Shown here piece by piece: positions 26,658 through 34,851 of a stretch of 64,000 nucleotides of DNA; the stretch's first letter is position 1, and each line of letters opens with the position of its first letter. The DNA lies in contig NZ_JACHEE010000016.1 of assembly GCF_014207375.1 (NCBI RefSeq), positions 28,795-92,794 of the forward strand, given 5' to 3'. Source of the DNA: Arthrobacter sp. AZCC_0090 (GTDB lineage: Bacteria > Actinomycetota > Actinomycetes > Actinomycetales > Micrococcaceae). A model generated the notes under the pieces. The model did not search any database. It was not told where the DNA came from and was given only the letters and a program-made list of their open reading frames with translations. Both the position numbers and the translations under genes were made by a program.

Positions 26658-28163
26658 TCACAGGGGATTCAAGCGATTCTTCTTGGCGACCCTTTCATAG
26701 CGGGCCTCGGAGTCTGTTGCTCGCTGCTCTTCGGCAGCGAGTAGGCGGCCGAGGGCTGCTTTGTTCTCCGGCGATCCTTCGGCGTCGCCCGCAATGCGAA
26801 GCAGCACGGAGCGGGCCACAACGCTGTCCTGGTGCTCCCCCAGGATCTTCTGGAGCTCCTGCGCGTCACGGGCCAGCTTCACGGCGGGTTTCCGGTGGAC
26901 GTCCCGTAGCGCTTCGGCTGCGTGGCGCAGCCGTTTGGCGTCTTTGCGGACCTGATGCAACGCGGTGTCATGTTCGACGCCGGTCTGCCGGGCCGCTGCT
27001 TTTTGGGACCGGCGCAACCGCTTGATCGCTTTGCCGGCCAGCTTGGCCGTGACGCGACGGGCCTTCTTGTCAGCACGCGGTCTCGTCGGCGGTTCGTCGC
27101 GGAACTTCTCGAGCTCGTCCAGGAGCCGGAAATAGCGCTCCGTTCCCACGGACCGGAGCGCTTCGCGATATCCCGAGTTGTAGGCGGCCTCGAGCTCGTC
27201 CGTGATCTTGGTGGCGGCCGGACTGGACAGGAGTGCATCGGGTTGGTCATTCAGCAATTCCCCGATCCGGTCCCGCAGCACCTCGGCATCCCGGGCCTTG
27301 CCAAGGACCGTGGCCAGCCATTTCAGTTCCGTCTTGAGGTGGGCCGCCGCCTCGGCGTCGAACAGCCTGCCGTAGGCGGACAGCGCGGAACGAAGCCGGC
27401 GGGTGGCCGAGCGCATGCGGTGGACAGCATCGTCGGCGCCTTGCCGGACTCCCGGATCCTGCGCCGTGATTTCGGCGATTTGTGCGGCCAAGTACGCAAC
27501 TACCGCGTCTCCTGCGGAACCCTTCGGGCGGGCTTTTGGTGGTGCAGGAACGGCGGGAGGCCAGGCCGTGCCGAACGCTCGGGCCAGTTTGGAAGCATGC
27601 CCGGAACGAGTGGCTCCGGCCTGGGACAGGATATTCTCCGCGCTCTCCCAGAGGGCTTCGTCACCATGGACAAGTTCAATTTCCCATTCCCGCCATTGCC
27701 TCTCAAGCTGCGCTGGGTGCAAGGTCTCGGCCGTCACATGGTCATCCACGAAGTCGGCCAAGGTCACATCCTCGCTTCCGTGCAGTCGATGCAAGGTTCG
27801 GCGGGTGTGGATCCGGGCCACCGGCCTGAGCTCGTCACCGCGGGTGAATACCAGGAGCTTCTCCGCCAGATCCTCCGGGACGGTCTCAGGTTGTCCCAGC
27901 GGCGCATGGATCTCGACGCGGCTGTCCTGTTCAGCCGGTAGCTTCACGTGCCAGCCGGAATCCGCGCCGCCGGTTCGGCGCCGCAAGGTGATGCGGTGCT
28001 TGGCGAGGATGAGGCCTTCCGTGTCGAAGTAGACGGCCTCAAGTTGATGATCGGCCGGGTCAGCGACCTGTTCGACGCCGGCAATGTCCTCGAACGCGGG
28101 AAGGGGCGTCTCAATGTCAACGTCGTACTTGCGTTCTGTTTCCACGAATTCCTGGGTCGACAT
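26658..28163 (-). CDS. CYTH and CHAD domain protein
   Basis: 501 residues. N-terminal CYTH tunnel domain (ETERKY at about 8-13, ITLRRRTGG, WHVKLP, RRTLHRL), then a CHAD helical domain with conserved His/Arg runs AVHRMRSATRRLRSAL and LHQVRKDAKRLRHAAE. CYTH domains hydrolyse triphosphates; CHAD binds inorganic polyphosphate. Together they fit polyphosphate or triphosphate metabolism. ATG 28163 is 10 nt after AAAGG, a better start than GTG 28172. Confidence 0.9.
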   Translation of the reverse strand: MSTQEFVETERKYDVDIETPLPAFEDIAGVEQVADPADHQLEAVYFDTEGLILAKHRITLRRRTGGADSGWHVKLPAEQDSRVEIHAPLGQPETVPEDLAEKLLVFTRGDELRPVARIHTRRTLHRLHGSEDVTLADFVDDHVTAETLHPAQLERQWREWEIELVHGDEALWESAENILSQAGATRSGHASKLARAFGTAWPPAVPAPPKARPKGSAGDAVVAYLAAQIAEITAQDPGVRQGADDAVHRMRSATRRLRSALSAYGRLFDAEAAAHLKTELKWLATVLGKARDAEVLRDRIGELLNDQPDALLSSPAATKITDELEAAYNSGYREALRSVGTERYFRLLDELEKFRDEPPTRPRADKKARRVTAKLAGKAIKRLRRSQKAAARQTGVEHDTALHQVRKDAKRLRHAAEALRDVHRKPAVKLARDAQELQKILGEHQDSVVARSVLLRIAGDAEGSPENKAALGRLLAAEEQRATDSEARYERVAKKNRLNPL

Positions 28164-28297
28164 GTCGCTCACGCCTTTCTCGTCGCCGGTATAGGCATCG
28201 TCCCACTCGGCCGCTCCCGGAAAAGAGTGGTGCGGTCCGTTTGCGTCAAGCTGCTGGACTAGTTAACCGCCAACTCGGCTGGTTCTTTCCGACGTAC

Positions 28298-28315
28298 GTG
28301 CATGCAGGCATGCAC
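28298..28315. promoter_or_regulatory. 18-bp palindrome upstream of the DUF998 gene
   Basis: GTGCATG and CATGCAC are inverted around CAGG, about 65 bp before ATG 28378. A possible operator for an unknown regulator. Confidence 0.3.
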
Positions 28316-28377
28316 AGTTCATTATTCGAGTAGCCCACTCGCTTGCGGTTTATCCATTCGAGGGCGTTAATCCTGCT

Positions 28378-29223
28378 ATGAGCTTCGCTGACCGAGCAGT
28401 TGAACTGCTGCTTCCCTGGAGAGAGACGCGCACTCCAGCCGACGCACGCCATGTGATCGCGTCCTGGGCGGCTAGAAGCCTCGTCCAATACTTCGTCGTC
28501 GAACGCATCGCGGCTATTGCGTGGCAAACCAATGATGTGTCGACAACGCCGCCCACTGTCACCAAATACGACTACGCTTTCAACTTCATCAGCGATCTCG
28601 GTGCGAACGCATGCCAGACTCAAGACTTTGGAGCAAAATATCACCGGTGGATCTGTTCGCCCCTGTTCCCCGTAGTGGATCTGTCTTTCATCTTTCTGGG
28701 CGTGGGTGTCCTCATCGTCGCGGCGCTCATCACGTCCGAAGTGCTCCAATGCAGTGGGAACCAACGTCAGGTTGCTGACGGGCAAAAGAAGTTAAAGCAT
28801 CTTGCGACCCACGGTGTGCGCCTCACAATGGGTGCTGCTGGACTCGGACTTATCGGCGTGGGCGCTTGGCCGGAAAACGACGACCCGACCATGCATGGCA
28901 ATAGCACGGGTCTCTTTCTCATCTTCGCCGTGATCTCCCTTGTTCTCTTAGGCTATTTATGGTGGAAAGAGCAGTGGACCGCGGCCGTTTGGATTTTCCT
29001 GTTCGCGATCGTGGCAGCATGGGGCGGCATCGGAATGCTCGTCCTGAACCATAACGATCCTGACCCGACAGCCTCGCTCGGCGTATTCGAGCGCATGGTT
29101 GTCTATGCCTTCATCGCCGGCATGTTCGTTATGGGATACACCTTGAGCATAGGAAGGCGCCCGGGAGCCAGGTATCGGCGACACCCTAGACCGGAATCGG
29201 CTCAGGCCCTAAGATCACTCTGA
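28378..29223 (+). CDS. DUF998-type integral membrane protein
   Basis: 281 residues, with membrane segments at about 100-120, 145-165, 180-198, 208-228 and 238-260 after a longer N-terminal part. FISDLGANAC and the HG...GxFL spacing between helices match DUF998. GC is clearly below that of neighbouring genes, suggesting transfer. No enzyme motif; function unknown. Confidence 0.7.
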   Translation: MSFADRAVELLLPWRETRTPADARHVIASWAARSLVQYFVVERIAAIAWQTNDVSTTPPTVTKYDYAFNFISDLGANACQTQDFGAKYHRWICSPLFPVVDLSFIFLGVGVLIVAALITSEVLQCSGNQRQVADGQKKLKHLATHGVRLTMGAAGLGLIGVGAWPENDDPTMHGNSTGLFLIFAVISLVLLGYLWWKEQWTAAVWIFLFAIVAAWGGIGMLVLNHNDPDPTASLGVFERMVVYAFIAGMFVMGYTLSIGRRPGARYRRHPRPESAQALRSL

Positions 29224-29384
29224 CGGCACCAGCCCTGCGCTGAGCGATGTCCGTCACGGTCTCACCTTAGGCGTGAGCGCCGGGTCCGTTCCGCGACTCC
29301 TTTGGGTCCTGGGCGGACCCGGTGGACCTCCGCCGGTCCAGCTATCCCGAGGAGGCCGCCCCAGCTGGACGTTGCGATGAGATC

Positions 29385-29576
29385 ATGGCTGACTCATACG
29401 TGGAACACGCAAAGGCTCCTTTCGGGACTACTGAGCCGGGCGCCGTCGTCGGGCCCCAAGCAATGCGAGAAACAGTGCAGTGGCTGCTTGCCCAGTTCCC
29501 ACACGGGCCACGGGGTGGCCTCCCCGCCGTCGACGACGGCGCCTGTAGTCCGCTTGCAGCAATAGTTAGAGAGTAA
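29385..29576 (+). CDS. hypothetical 63-residue protein, uncertain
   Basis: Short frame starting MADSYVEHAKAPFG, with a helical middle (MRETVQWLLAQFPHG). No ribosome site and no recognised family. The surrounding stretch from 29224 to 29639 otherwise holds only the palindromes upstream of the RHH-like gene. Confidence 0.25.
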   Translation: MADSYVEHAKAPFGTTEPGAVVGPQAMRETVQWLLAQFPHGPRGGLPAVDDGACSPLAAIVRE

Positions 29577-29629
29577 TTACTCGTAGATGGTGACTGCGGC
29601 CCAACAACAGAGGATGCTTGATTGTTGGG
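29571..29629. promoter_or_regulatory. two palindromes upstream of the RHH-like gene
   Basis: GAGTAATTACTC (29571-29582) is a perfect palindrome. CCCAACAA (29600-29607) and TTGTTGGG (29622-29629) are inverted with a 14-nt spacer, ending 10 nt before the start codon and overlapping the ribosome site. They fit autoregulation by the DNA-binding protein that follows. Confidence 0.45.
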
Positions 29630-29639
29630 AGGGAAAATC

Positions 29640-29939
29640 ATGACACGAGATGTGACTCATTTCGACCGCCTTTCGGCGTGGACCGAAAACGACATGAAGC
29701 CGGCCGTCGGCAAGCTGTTGCGCGGCGATGACATGCCTTCCGAGGCGCGGGAAGGCAGCCGTCCCTCGCCCTTGGATTTCCAGATACCGGATGAACTGGA
29801 CCGTGCGCTGGAGTCGGCTTCCCAAACGCTCAGCCTCACGCCCAGCGAGATCTTGCGGGAGGCCCTGTCCGAATGGCTGGGCAGTCACGGACAACCGGCC
29901 ACCGGCCATCACCCGTTCGGGAAACACACTGCCCTTTAA
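29640..29939 (+). CDS. small protein with ribbon-helix-helix-like C-terminal half
   Basis: 99 residues. Residues about 45-85 read LDFQIPDELDRALESASQ then LSLTPSEILREALSEWL: a strand followed by two helices, as in RHH/CopG or antitoxin-like DNA binders. GGGAGGG before ATG 29640. Palindromes upstream suggest autoregulation. No toxin gene follows; the next gene is a tautomerase. Confidence 0.55.
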   Translation: MTRDVTHFDRLSAWTENDMKPAVGKLLRGDDMPSEAREGSRPSPLDFQIPDELDRALESASQTLSLTPSEILREALSEWLGSHGQPATGHHPFGKHTAL

Positions 29940-30023
29940 CGGGCGCCGGGCTGCGGCGGATCACCCTATACTCAGTCACACCTCGCCGTGACGATGAGCA
30001 TTATCCCGAACAGGAGACCCGCC

Positions 30024-30452
30024 ATGCCCATGATCGACATCTACGCCGCCGTCGGCACCTTTGCCGATACCGCTAAGCTCGCCCAGGACGCCGCCGCAAC
30101 CGTGATGGCAATCGAGAAGGTCCCCGACATCCCCATGTTCCGGAAGAACACCGCGGCCTTTGTCCACGAGCTGCCCGCCGGGACGATCGCGAACCTGGAC
30201 GGCGAGAACAACTACGTTCGCGTTCAGGTGCTCACGAACTCTGGCGCCCTGGACCGCGAGAAGCAACTCTCGGTGGTCCGTCAACTTACCGACCTTGTCG
30301 CGTCGGCGGCCGGTGACGAGTCCTTGAGCGAGCGAACCTGGGTTCTCCTCACCGAAGCGCCCGAGGGCGGCTGGGGCCTATGGGGCCATGCCCACCTCAA
30401 CAGCGAACTGGTCGCCGCAGCTCGGGCGGAGATCGCCAAACTGCAGGCCTGA
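30024..30452 (+). CDS. tautomerase-superfamily protein
   Basis: 142 residues. MPMIDIYAAVGTF places the catalytic Pro directly after Met; the second half contains VRVQVLTNSGALDREKQLSV then VRQLTDLVAS, typical of a beta-alpha-beta tautomerase unit. AGGAGA before ATG 30024, and TATACT at 29968 could be a -10 box. The enzyme may isomerise an enol or act on a halo-acid; the substrate is unknown. Confidence 0.72.
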   Translation: MPMIDIYAAVGTFADTAKLAQDAAATVMAIEKVPDIPMFRKNTAAFVHELPAGTIANLDGENNYVRVQVLTNSGALDREKQLSVVRQLTDLVASAAGDESLSERTWVLLTEAPEGGWGLWGHAHLNSELVAAARAEIAKLQA

Positions 30453-30456
30453 AACA

Positions 30457-30695
30457 GTCCCAACGAGTGTGCCTCCGGTGTATTCGAGTACGCGCCGAGC
30501 GGTTTCGACAACGAGCGTCCACCACGGCTCCCAATGCTGGAAGTTGTCCGTTGCAGGAAGTCCCGGCTTGATGTCCATGAGCACCTCACCGACTTTCTCA
30601 GCGTCGAAGACGCGCGCGTCGGGCAGCAATTGCTGCACGAGCGCGCTCGTCGTCGTCTTTCCTGCCCCGTGGGTGCCGTTGAGCCAAACAATCAT
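30457..30695 (-). pseudogene. truncated P-loop kinase (AAA, TmrB-like)
   Basis: From ATG 30695: MIVWLNGTHGAGKTTTSALV with P-loop GTHGAGKT, RVFDAEKVGE and ETARRVLEYTGGTLV, matching small nucleotide kinases of about 170-180 residues. Similarity stops after ~79 residues, and the frame continues antisense into the tautomerase gene. The C-terminal half is gone. Confidence 0.65.
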
Positions 30696-30796
30696 GGACC
30701 GAACTCTAGCGCCAAGAAGTGTCCTTCATCGGGCGCCCGTTAGCCGATCGGCTGCGGCGCGAAGACCATCGCCGATGGATGTCCATCAGTGATGGT

Positions 30797-31444
30797 CTAT
30801 AAGGGATTGACGTGCACGATTATGACCTGGGTGTCCTTCGATCCGTCATATCGGAGGTCGTAGGTGACCTGCAGTCCGGTCCTGGTGCCGGTGGCGATTG
30901 CCAATTCACTCTTCTGCTCGGGCTTGGCCGAGATGGACTGAATCCAGTCCTCAGCATCGTCCTTGTTGATGCCGTAGCGGTCAACCCCGTCGCGGATCAG
31001 GGCTGTGTACTCGCCTAGGGATTGCGCGGTGAGGAAGTAGGTGACCTCGCTGAAGTTTGAGCCGGTGTTCATGCCGTTCATGCGGAACCGATCCGTCTGT
31101 GCGCTGACCGCGCCCACGGGCCCTTCGATGACTAGGAACATGGTGCCGTCGGCGATGCTGACGTCCGGCGCCTGGCTGCTGCCATTTTCCAGCGCAACGC
31201 TCTCCTTCGTCAGCCAACCCGTAGTCATGTCGAACCGGGCGGTCTTCGACGCCTTGATCTTCTCGATGCCGGCCTTATCCAGGGTTGAGAACGTCTTAGC
31301 GCCGGCAGGCGGTCCATTTGTTGCGGATGATGTTGCCCCGTCAGGCGGTGCATTTGTGGCGGAGGGTGTGGCCCCGCCGTAGGGTACGACACAGCCAGTC
31401 AGCAACAGCGGTGCGGCAATCAGTACGGTAACAAGGCGTTTCAT
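30797..31444 (-). CDS. lipoprotein of unknown function
   Basis: 215 residues. Signal peptide with lipobox LLLTGC (Cys18), then two near-copies of a Gly/Ala/Thr/Pro linker (GATPSATNAPPD and GATSSATNGPPA). A globular domain follows with strands DVSIADGTMFLVIEG and GLQVTYDLRYDG. GGGGA upstream supports ATG 31444. The family is not one I can name; a cell-surface role is inferred. Confidence 0.75.
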   Translation of the reverse strand: MKRLVTVLIAAPLLLTGCVVPYGGATPSATNAPPDGATSSATNGPPAGAKTFSTLDKAGIEKIKASKTARFDMTTGWLTKESVALENGSSQAPDVSIADGTMFLVIEGPVGAVSAQTDRFRMNGMNTGSNFSEVTYFLTAQSLGEYTALIRDGVDRYGINKDDAEDWIQSISAKPEQKSELAIATGTRTGLQVTYDLRYDGSKDTQVIIVHVNPL

Positions 31445-31723
31445 CGTTCCCCCGGGTTGATGATCTCCGTCTCAGACTACCGGCCGGTGGCCACATACAT
31501 TGGGCGGCAATGATCAGGTTCGGTTTGTGATCGTGCCGCCTCCAGCTAAGGGATCCCCAGAACTTAGGGGAATGTATGGGGCCACCTGCTCCTAACGACG
31601 TTAGGGGTCTATCAGTAGACAGCCTCAAAACTTCAACCGTATAGAACCGCTGGTCTGCGATGGTGCGCGGCGTCCGGTCAAGGATCGACTATCGGGCGCC
31701 TTGAGGCTCCCACGACTCCTGGG

Positions 31724-32490
31724 ATGCTGGTACTCATGGAACCCCTTGACATGGAACGGCGCGTCATTGAAGCAGCAGAGGTGCTGGCTCGATCGCTGGG
31801 TAGCGACCCGAACCACACCGTGGCGGCCGCCGCCATGGATACCAACGGTCGGATACACACCGCTGTGAATGTTCATCACTTCACGGGTGGGTCCTGCGCC
31901 GAGCTTGTCGCACTGGGAGTGGCCGCAACCGCTCAAGCTGGTCCATTGGTCGCGATGGCAGCCGCCGGCGATGGAGGACGTGGTCTGATCTCGCCGTGTG
32001 GCCGCTGTCGGCAGGTGATGCTCGATCTGCACCCCGATATTCTCGTCGCGGTCCCAACCGTTACGGGCCCCCAGATGCGCCCCATTGCCCGCTTCTTTCG
32101 GACACATACTTCTTTCCAGATGCGCAGGCCGAGCGAGTGTTCCGCTTCAACCGGCGCTACTATGACGCGGTCGCATGCGGCCTGAAAACCTCTTCGGTCC
32201 GTTGGGACGAGCGGGTTGCAGTTGGTCCTGCGATTTTCTACTTCGAAGATGATGCGCAGTGTCCACCGATGCGTGGGGAGATCCTTGAGATCCGCCGGTA
32301 TCGGATCAATGACCTAACTCCCGAACGACTCCGCCTTCCGAACGGTGGAACGGTGGAGGGCTACCTCGAAAGTCTTCGACGGCACTACCCGGCTATGCCG
32401 GCCGACGCGTTCGTCGACGTCGTGGATTTCCAGGTTGCTCCGTCCAACTCCGCTCATACCGAGGAAGCACAGAACGCCACCGCCCGCTGA
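31724..32490 (+). pseudogene. cytidine deaminase-ASCH fusion, frameshifted
   Basis: First part (31724-32092): cytidine-deaminase fold with CAELVALGVAA and the zinc motif SPCGRCRQVMLDLHPD. Second part, in the other frame (32092-32490): DTYFFPDAQAERVFRFNRRY then an ASCH domain, GLKTSSVRWDERV and GPAIFYFEDD. One base is missing at about 32092-32094 (CGCTTCTTTC); restoring it gives IARLLSDTYFFPDA, as in intact fusions I recall. The unshifted protein would end ~30 odd residues later. No slippery site is seen, so this is a mutation or sequencing error. Confidence 0.7.
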
Positions 32491-32547
32491 GGATCCCTCA
32501 ACGGACACGGGAGGGCTGTGCAGACGAGTACTGAAATTCGTGCAGAC
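32488..32547. repeat. ~58-bp direct repeat, copy 1
   Basis: Shares with 34461-34518 the start TGAGG(G)ATCC and the core GGCTGTGCAGACGAGTACTG, then AAATT(C/T)GTGC(A/G)GAC. A second internal GTGCAGACGA follows here. The two copies enclose an SRPBCC gene, a reductase fragment and a hydrolase gene. Possible ends of a lost or non-autonomous element. Confidence 0.6.
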
Positions 32548-32764
32548 GACTTCTGAAACTGGATGTCATTTTCCATACTCGCCTGCACAGCGCGCTGCCT
32601 GTTTTCGCGGTTGTGCAGGCGGGTGCCGAGCACTGGCTTTTCAGTGGCTCCTCTGCACTAATGTCTTTGTTCCTTACTACTCCTCTGCACACCAAGGGAG
32701 GTGGGGTCGCCGGTCTGGCAGACCACGCTGCCGGGTGTGCGTGCAGCGCCTGAGATGCCTGCTG

Positions 32765-33211
32765 TCAACTCGCCGGATGAGCCTCGATCACTTCTTTAAG
32801 GCGCTTGTGCACTTCCGCACCTTGCTTGGGAACCTGGCGTTTGATCATAGGTTCGAGCAGGCGGGTCAAGCCCTTGGTCTTCATCTCCAGGACTTCCGTC
32901 ACCTTGGTAACCCTGTCGCCAGACGGCTCGAACGTCATCGTTGACCGAACCTCGAAGCCCCCCGACCTGCTCTCCATCACGAACCGGCGGGGCGGATCGA
33001 ACTCGGTAAGCTTGATCGGTGCCACGATCTTCTGAGGGCCCTGCGTGCGGGTGTGGGTCCACGTGGACCCGACGCCGATGGGGCCGGTCGATGTCCTCTG
33101 TGCGCTGATCACATACCGGTCGTACTTGGGCAGGGTCTCGAAGTTCACCACGAAGTTGAAGACGGTGGACGGATCACGATCCACGTTGACTGAGTTCTCG
33201 AAACGAATCAT
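32765..33211 (-). CDS. SRPBCC-family protein (polyketide-cyclase-like)
   Basis: 148 residues from ATG 33211. Bet v1-like fold: MIRFENSVNVDRDPSTVFNF at the start, ETLPKYDRYV, GVGSTWTHTR and MTFEPSGDRVTKVTEV, ending in a long helix (RQVPKQGAEVHKRLKEVIEA). Probably binds a hydrophobic ligand; function unknown. Lies between the two ~58-bp repeats, with reductase remnants directly upstream. Confidence 0.8.
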   Translation of the reverse strand: MIRFENSVNVDRDPSTVFNFVVNFETLPKYDRYVISAQRTSTGPIGVGSTWTHTRTQGPQKIVAPIKLTEFDPPRRFVMESRSGGFEVRSTMTFEPSGDRVTKVTEVLEMKTKGLTRLLEPMIKRQVPKQGAEVHKRLKEVIEAHPAS

Positions 33212-33219
33212 GGTGTGAA

Positions 33220-33456
33220 TTATCGGCAGCAGGACGAGTCCTGACAACAGTTCCAGTCGACCCCGTCGATCGTCGAGGAGAATACCACCTTCGGCGTGTC
33301 CCGCCAGTTCCGCGCGAACTCGATCTCCGCCGGGGGTGGCGATGGGCTGCTGGTCGCGGTCGGCCAGTAGGAGCTCATGGTCTCCCAGAGCTTGCGGCCG
33401 AACAGCGACAGGCTGCTAGCCCGTTCCTGGTCGAGCCACGCGTGAAACGGGACCAC
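33220..33456 (-). pseudogene. internal fragment of a RibD/DHFR-like reductase
   Basis: The frame keeps the middle of a dihydrofolate-reductase-family (RibD C-terminal) protein: LSLFGRKLWETMSSYWPTA, EIEFARNWRDTPKVVFSSTI, DGVDWN. The N-terminal strand with the start motif and the whole C-terminal half are missing. It is squeezed between the SRPBCC gene and the hydrolase stop at 33458. Confidence 0.6.
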
Positions 33457-33457
33457 C

Positions 33458-34195
33458 TCACCCCGTCAGCCTGCCGAGCTCATGCTCTGCCTCGATGAGC
33501 ATTGCGGCAAGGCGCCCTGGGTTCGTGAGGTGTACCATGTGCCCCTCGTCCAGGGTCAGGACGGGGATCCCTCGGGACCGTAAGTCGTGGGCGGTGTCAT
33601 CGAAGAACTGCCCTCGGGTGCAGTGCACGAAGACGGTCGGCACAGTGCTCAGATCTCCTGCGTCGTCGGGAAGCCCTTCATCGACGGCCTTCCAGAGCAT
33701 GGGTGTGAGCAGCGGCGTGGCCCACTCGCGTAGCTGCGGGTCCTCGACTCCGAGTGCCTCGAGCGGGAATGGCGCAAACAGCCATGGACGCTCGGGCAGA
33801 GCCAGGCCGGCAAAGGCGTCCCGGAGCCCCGGCAAGATGTCGAGGGCGGACTGGCCCGGCTTTGGGACGAATGCCTCCACGTACACGATCCCCGCGATCC
33901 GCTCCGGAACACGGCCTGCGACACCGGCCACCACCATTCCGCCGTAGCTGTGCCCCACCAGGACGACATCCCGAAGGTCGTTCGCCTCGACAAGGCTGGT
34001 GATCTGATCGATGTGCGCCAGCAACCCCACCTCCGGGGTCGCTTCGCCCGCGCGTTCTCCGACGCCGGTGAGCGTCGGCGCGTAAACCTCATGCCCGGCA
34101 GCTTCCAGCAGAGGGACGACCCGCGACCAGCACCAGGCGCCGACGAATGAACCGTGCACCAGCACATAGGTCCTCGATGTCTTCATGGATTTCAT
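33458..34195 (-). CDS. alpha/beta hydrolase
   Basis: 245 residues from ATG 34195 (AGGAGAG upstream). TYVLVHGSFVGAWCW gives the oxyanion-hole HG; nucleophile Ser83 in GHSYGG; an acid in the VFVHCTRGQFF region; catalytic His in DEGHMVH. Resembles the esterase/hydroxynitrile-lyase-like group (salicylate-esterase type). Substrate unknown. Confidence 0.87.
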   Translation of the reverse strand: MKSMKTSRTYVLVHGSFVGAWCWSRVVPLLEAAGHEVYAPTLTGVGERAGEATPEVGLLAHIDQITSLVEANDLRDVVLVGHSYGGMVVAGVAGRVPERIAGIVYVEAFVPKPGQSALDILPGLRDAFAGLALPERPWLFAPFPLEALGVEDPQLREWATPLLTPMLWKAVDEGLPDDAGDLSTVPTVFVHCTRGQFFDDTAHDLRSRGIPVLTLDEGHMVHLTNPGRLAAMLIEAEHELGRLTG

Positions 34196-34460
34196 TGTGC
34201 TCTCCTGTTCGGGTAGTGGGAATGGGTGAAGTGGTACCGGGCGTGGACAGCGGTACAGACTTCGAGGGAGCACGCCATCCCGCACTGGCGCACGTTCACG
34301 CGGTAAGCGGCAGCCTGTGTCTCCGAGTGCACGCTGAGCGGTTAGAGTGCTTCGCGCGCATCAACCTGCCTTCTTCGAGGATCAACCTCGGTGTAGACGC
34401 CCTGCCACAGTTAGAGGGTCCACTCACCGGACGCGAATCTGGTTCCGCCAAGGCGTCCGG

Positions 34461-34518
34461 TGAGGGATCCCCCCCCAATGGGCGGCTGTGCAGACGAGTA
34501 CTGAAATTTGTGCGGACT
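34461..34518. repeat. ~58-bp direct repeat, copy 2
   Basis: See 32488-32547; same orientation. Here it is followed by GGAAAATGAC, while copy 1 is followed by the inverse GTCATTTTCC, so flanking parts may also be related in inverted form. Confidence 0.55.
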
Positions 34519-34604
34519 TCGGAAAATGACAACAGAAACAGTATTCTTACATCAACCTGTAACCACGGGTTCCGAGAACCGAAATGATGTCACCATGCAT
34601 GATC

Positions 34605-34640
34605 GGTGTGACTTTCGACGGTAAATGGCGGGGTTTTCAC
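34605..34640. repeat. GGTGTGAC...TAAATGGCGG repeat, copy A
   Basis: GGTGTGACTTTCGACGGTAA then ATGGCGGGGTTTTCAC; similar to 35433-35480 (copy B) over about 30 bp in the same orientation. The pair flanks the isochorismatase-like gene. Confidence 0.4.
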
Positions 34641-34851
34641 AGCGATATATTTGGCGCAGGCTGCAGTCCGGGAAGGGACCCTTCACCGCACTTGTACGTC
34701 GCTGCCGGCATCGCGCAGTTCCAATCAGAGGTGTGCCGAGTACCCGAGCCCAGCAAGCTCCCTGCCAAGATCAAGTTTCCAACCGCTGTACGAGTCGCGG
34801 GGATTCTCTGACATCGCACCCGACAGGACCGGCATGCACCTGGTCCTCTGG

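Larger units (their letters stand above)
34196..34851. other. 656-bp intergenic stretch without a convincing gene
   Basis: Contains a perfect 12-bp stem CTCACCGGACGC / GCGTCCGGTGAG (34423-34464, 18-nt loop), the second ~58-bp repeat directly after it, and the first copy of the TAAATGGCGG repeat at 34605. Reading frames here have no ribosome sites or family resemblance. It reads as a mosaic of element ends. Confidence 0.5.

Noticed and set aside
32085..32100. Programmed ribosomal frameshift in the deaminase-ASCH gene
   Set aside because: No slippery heptamer followed by a clear stem-loop; a one-base loss is simpler.
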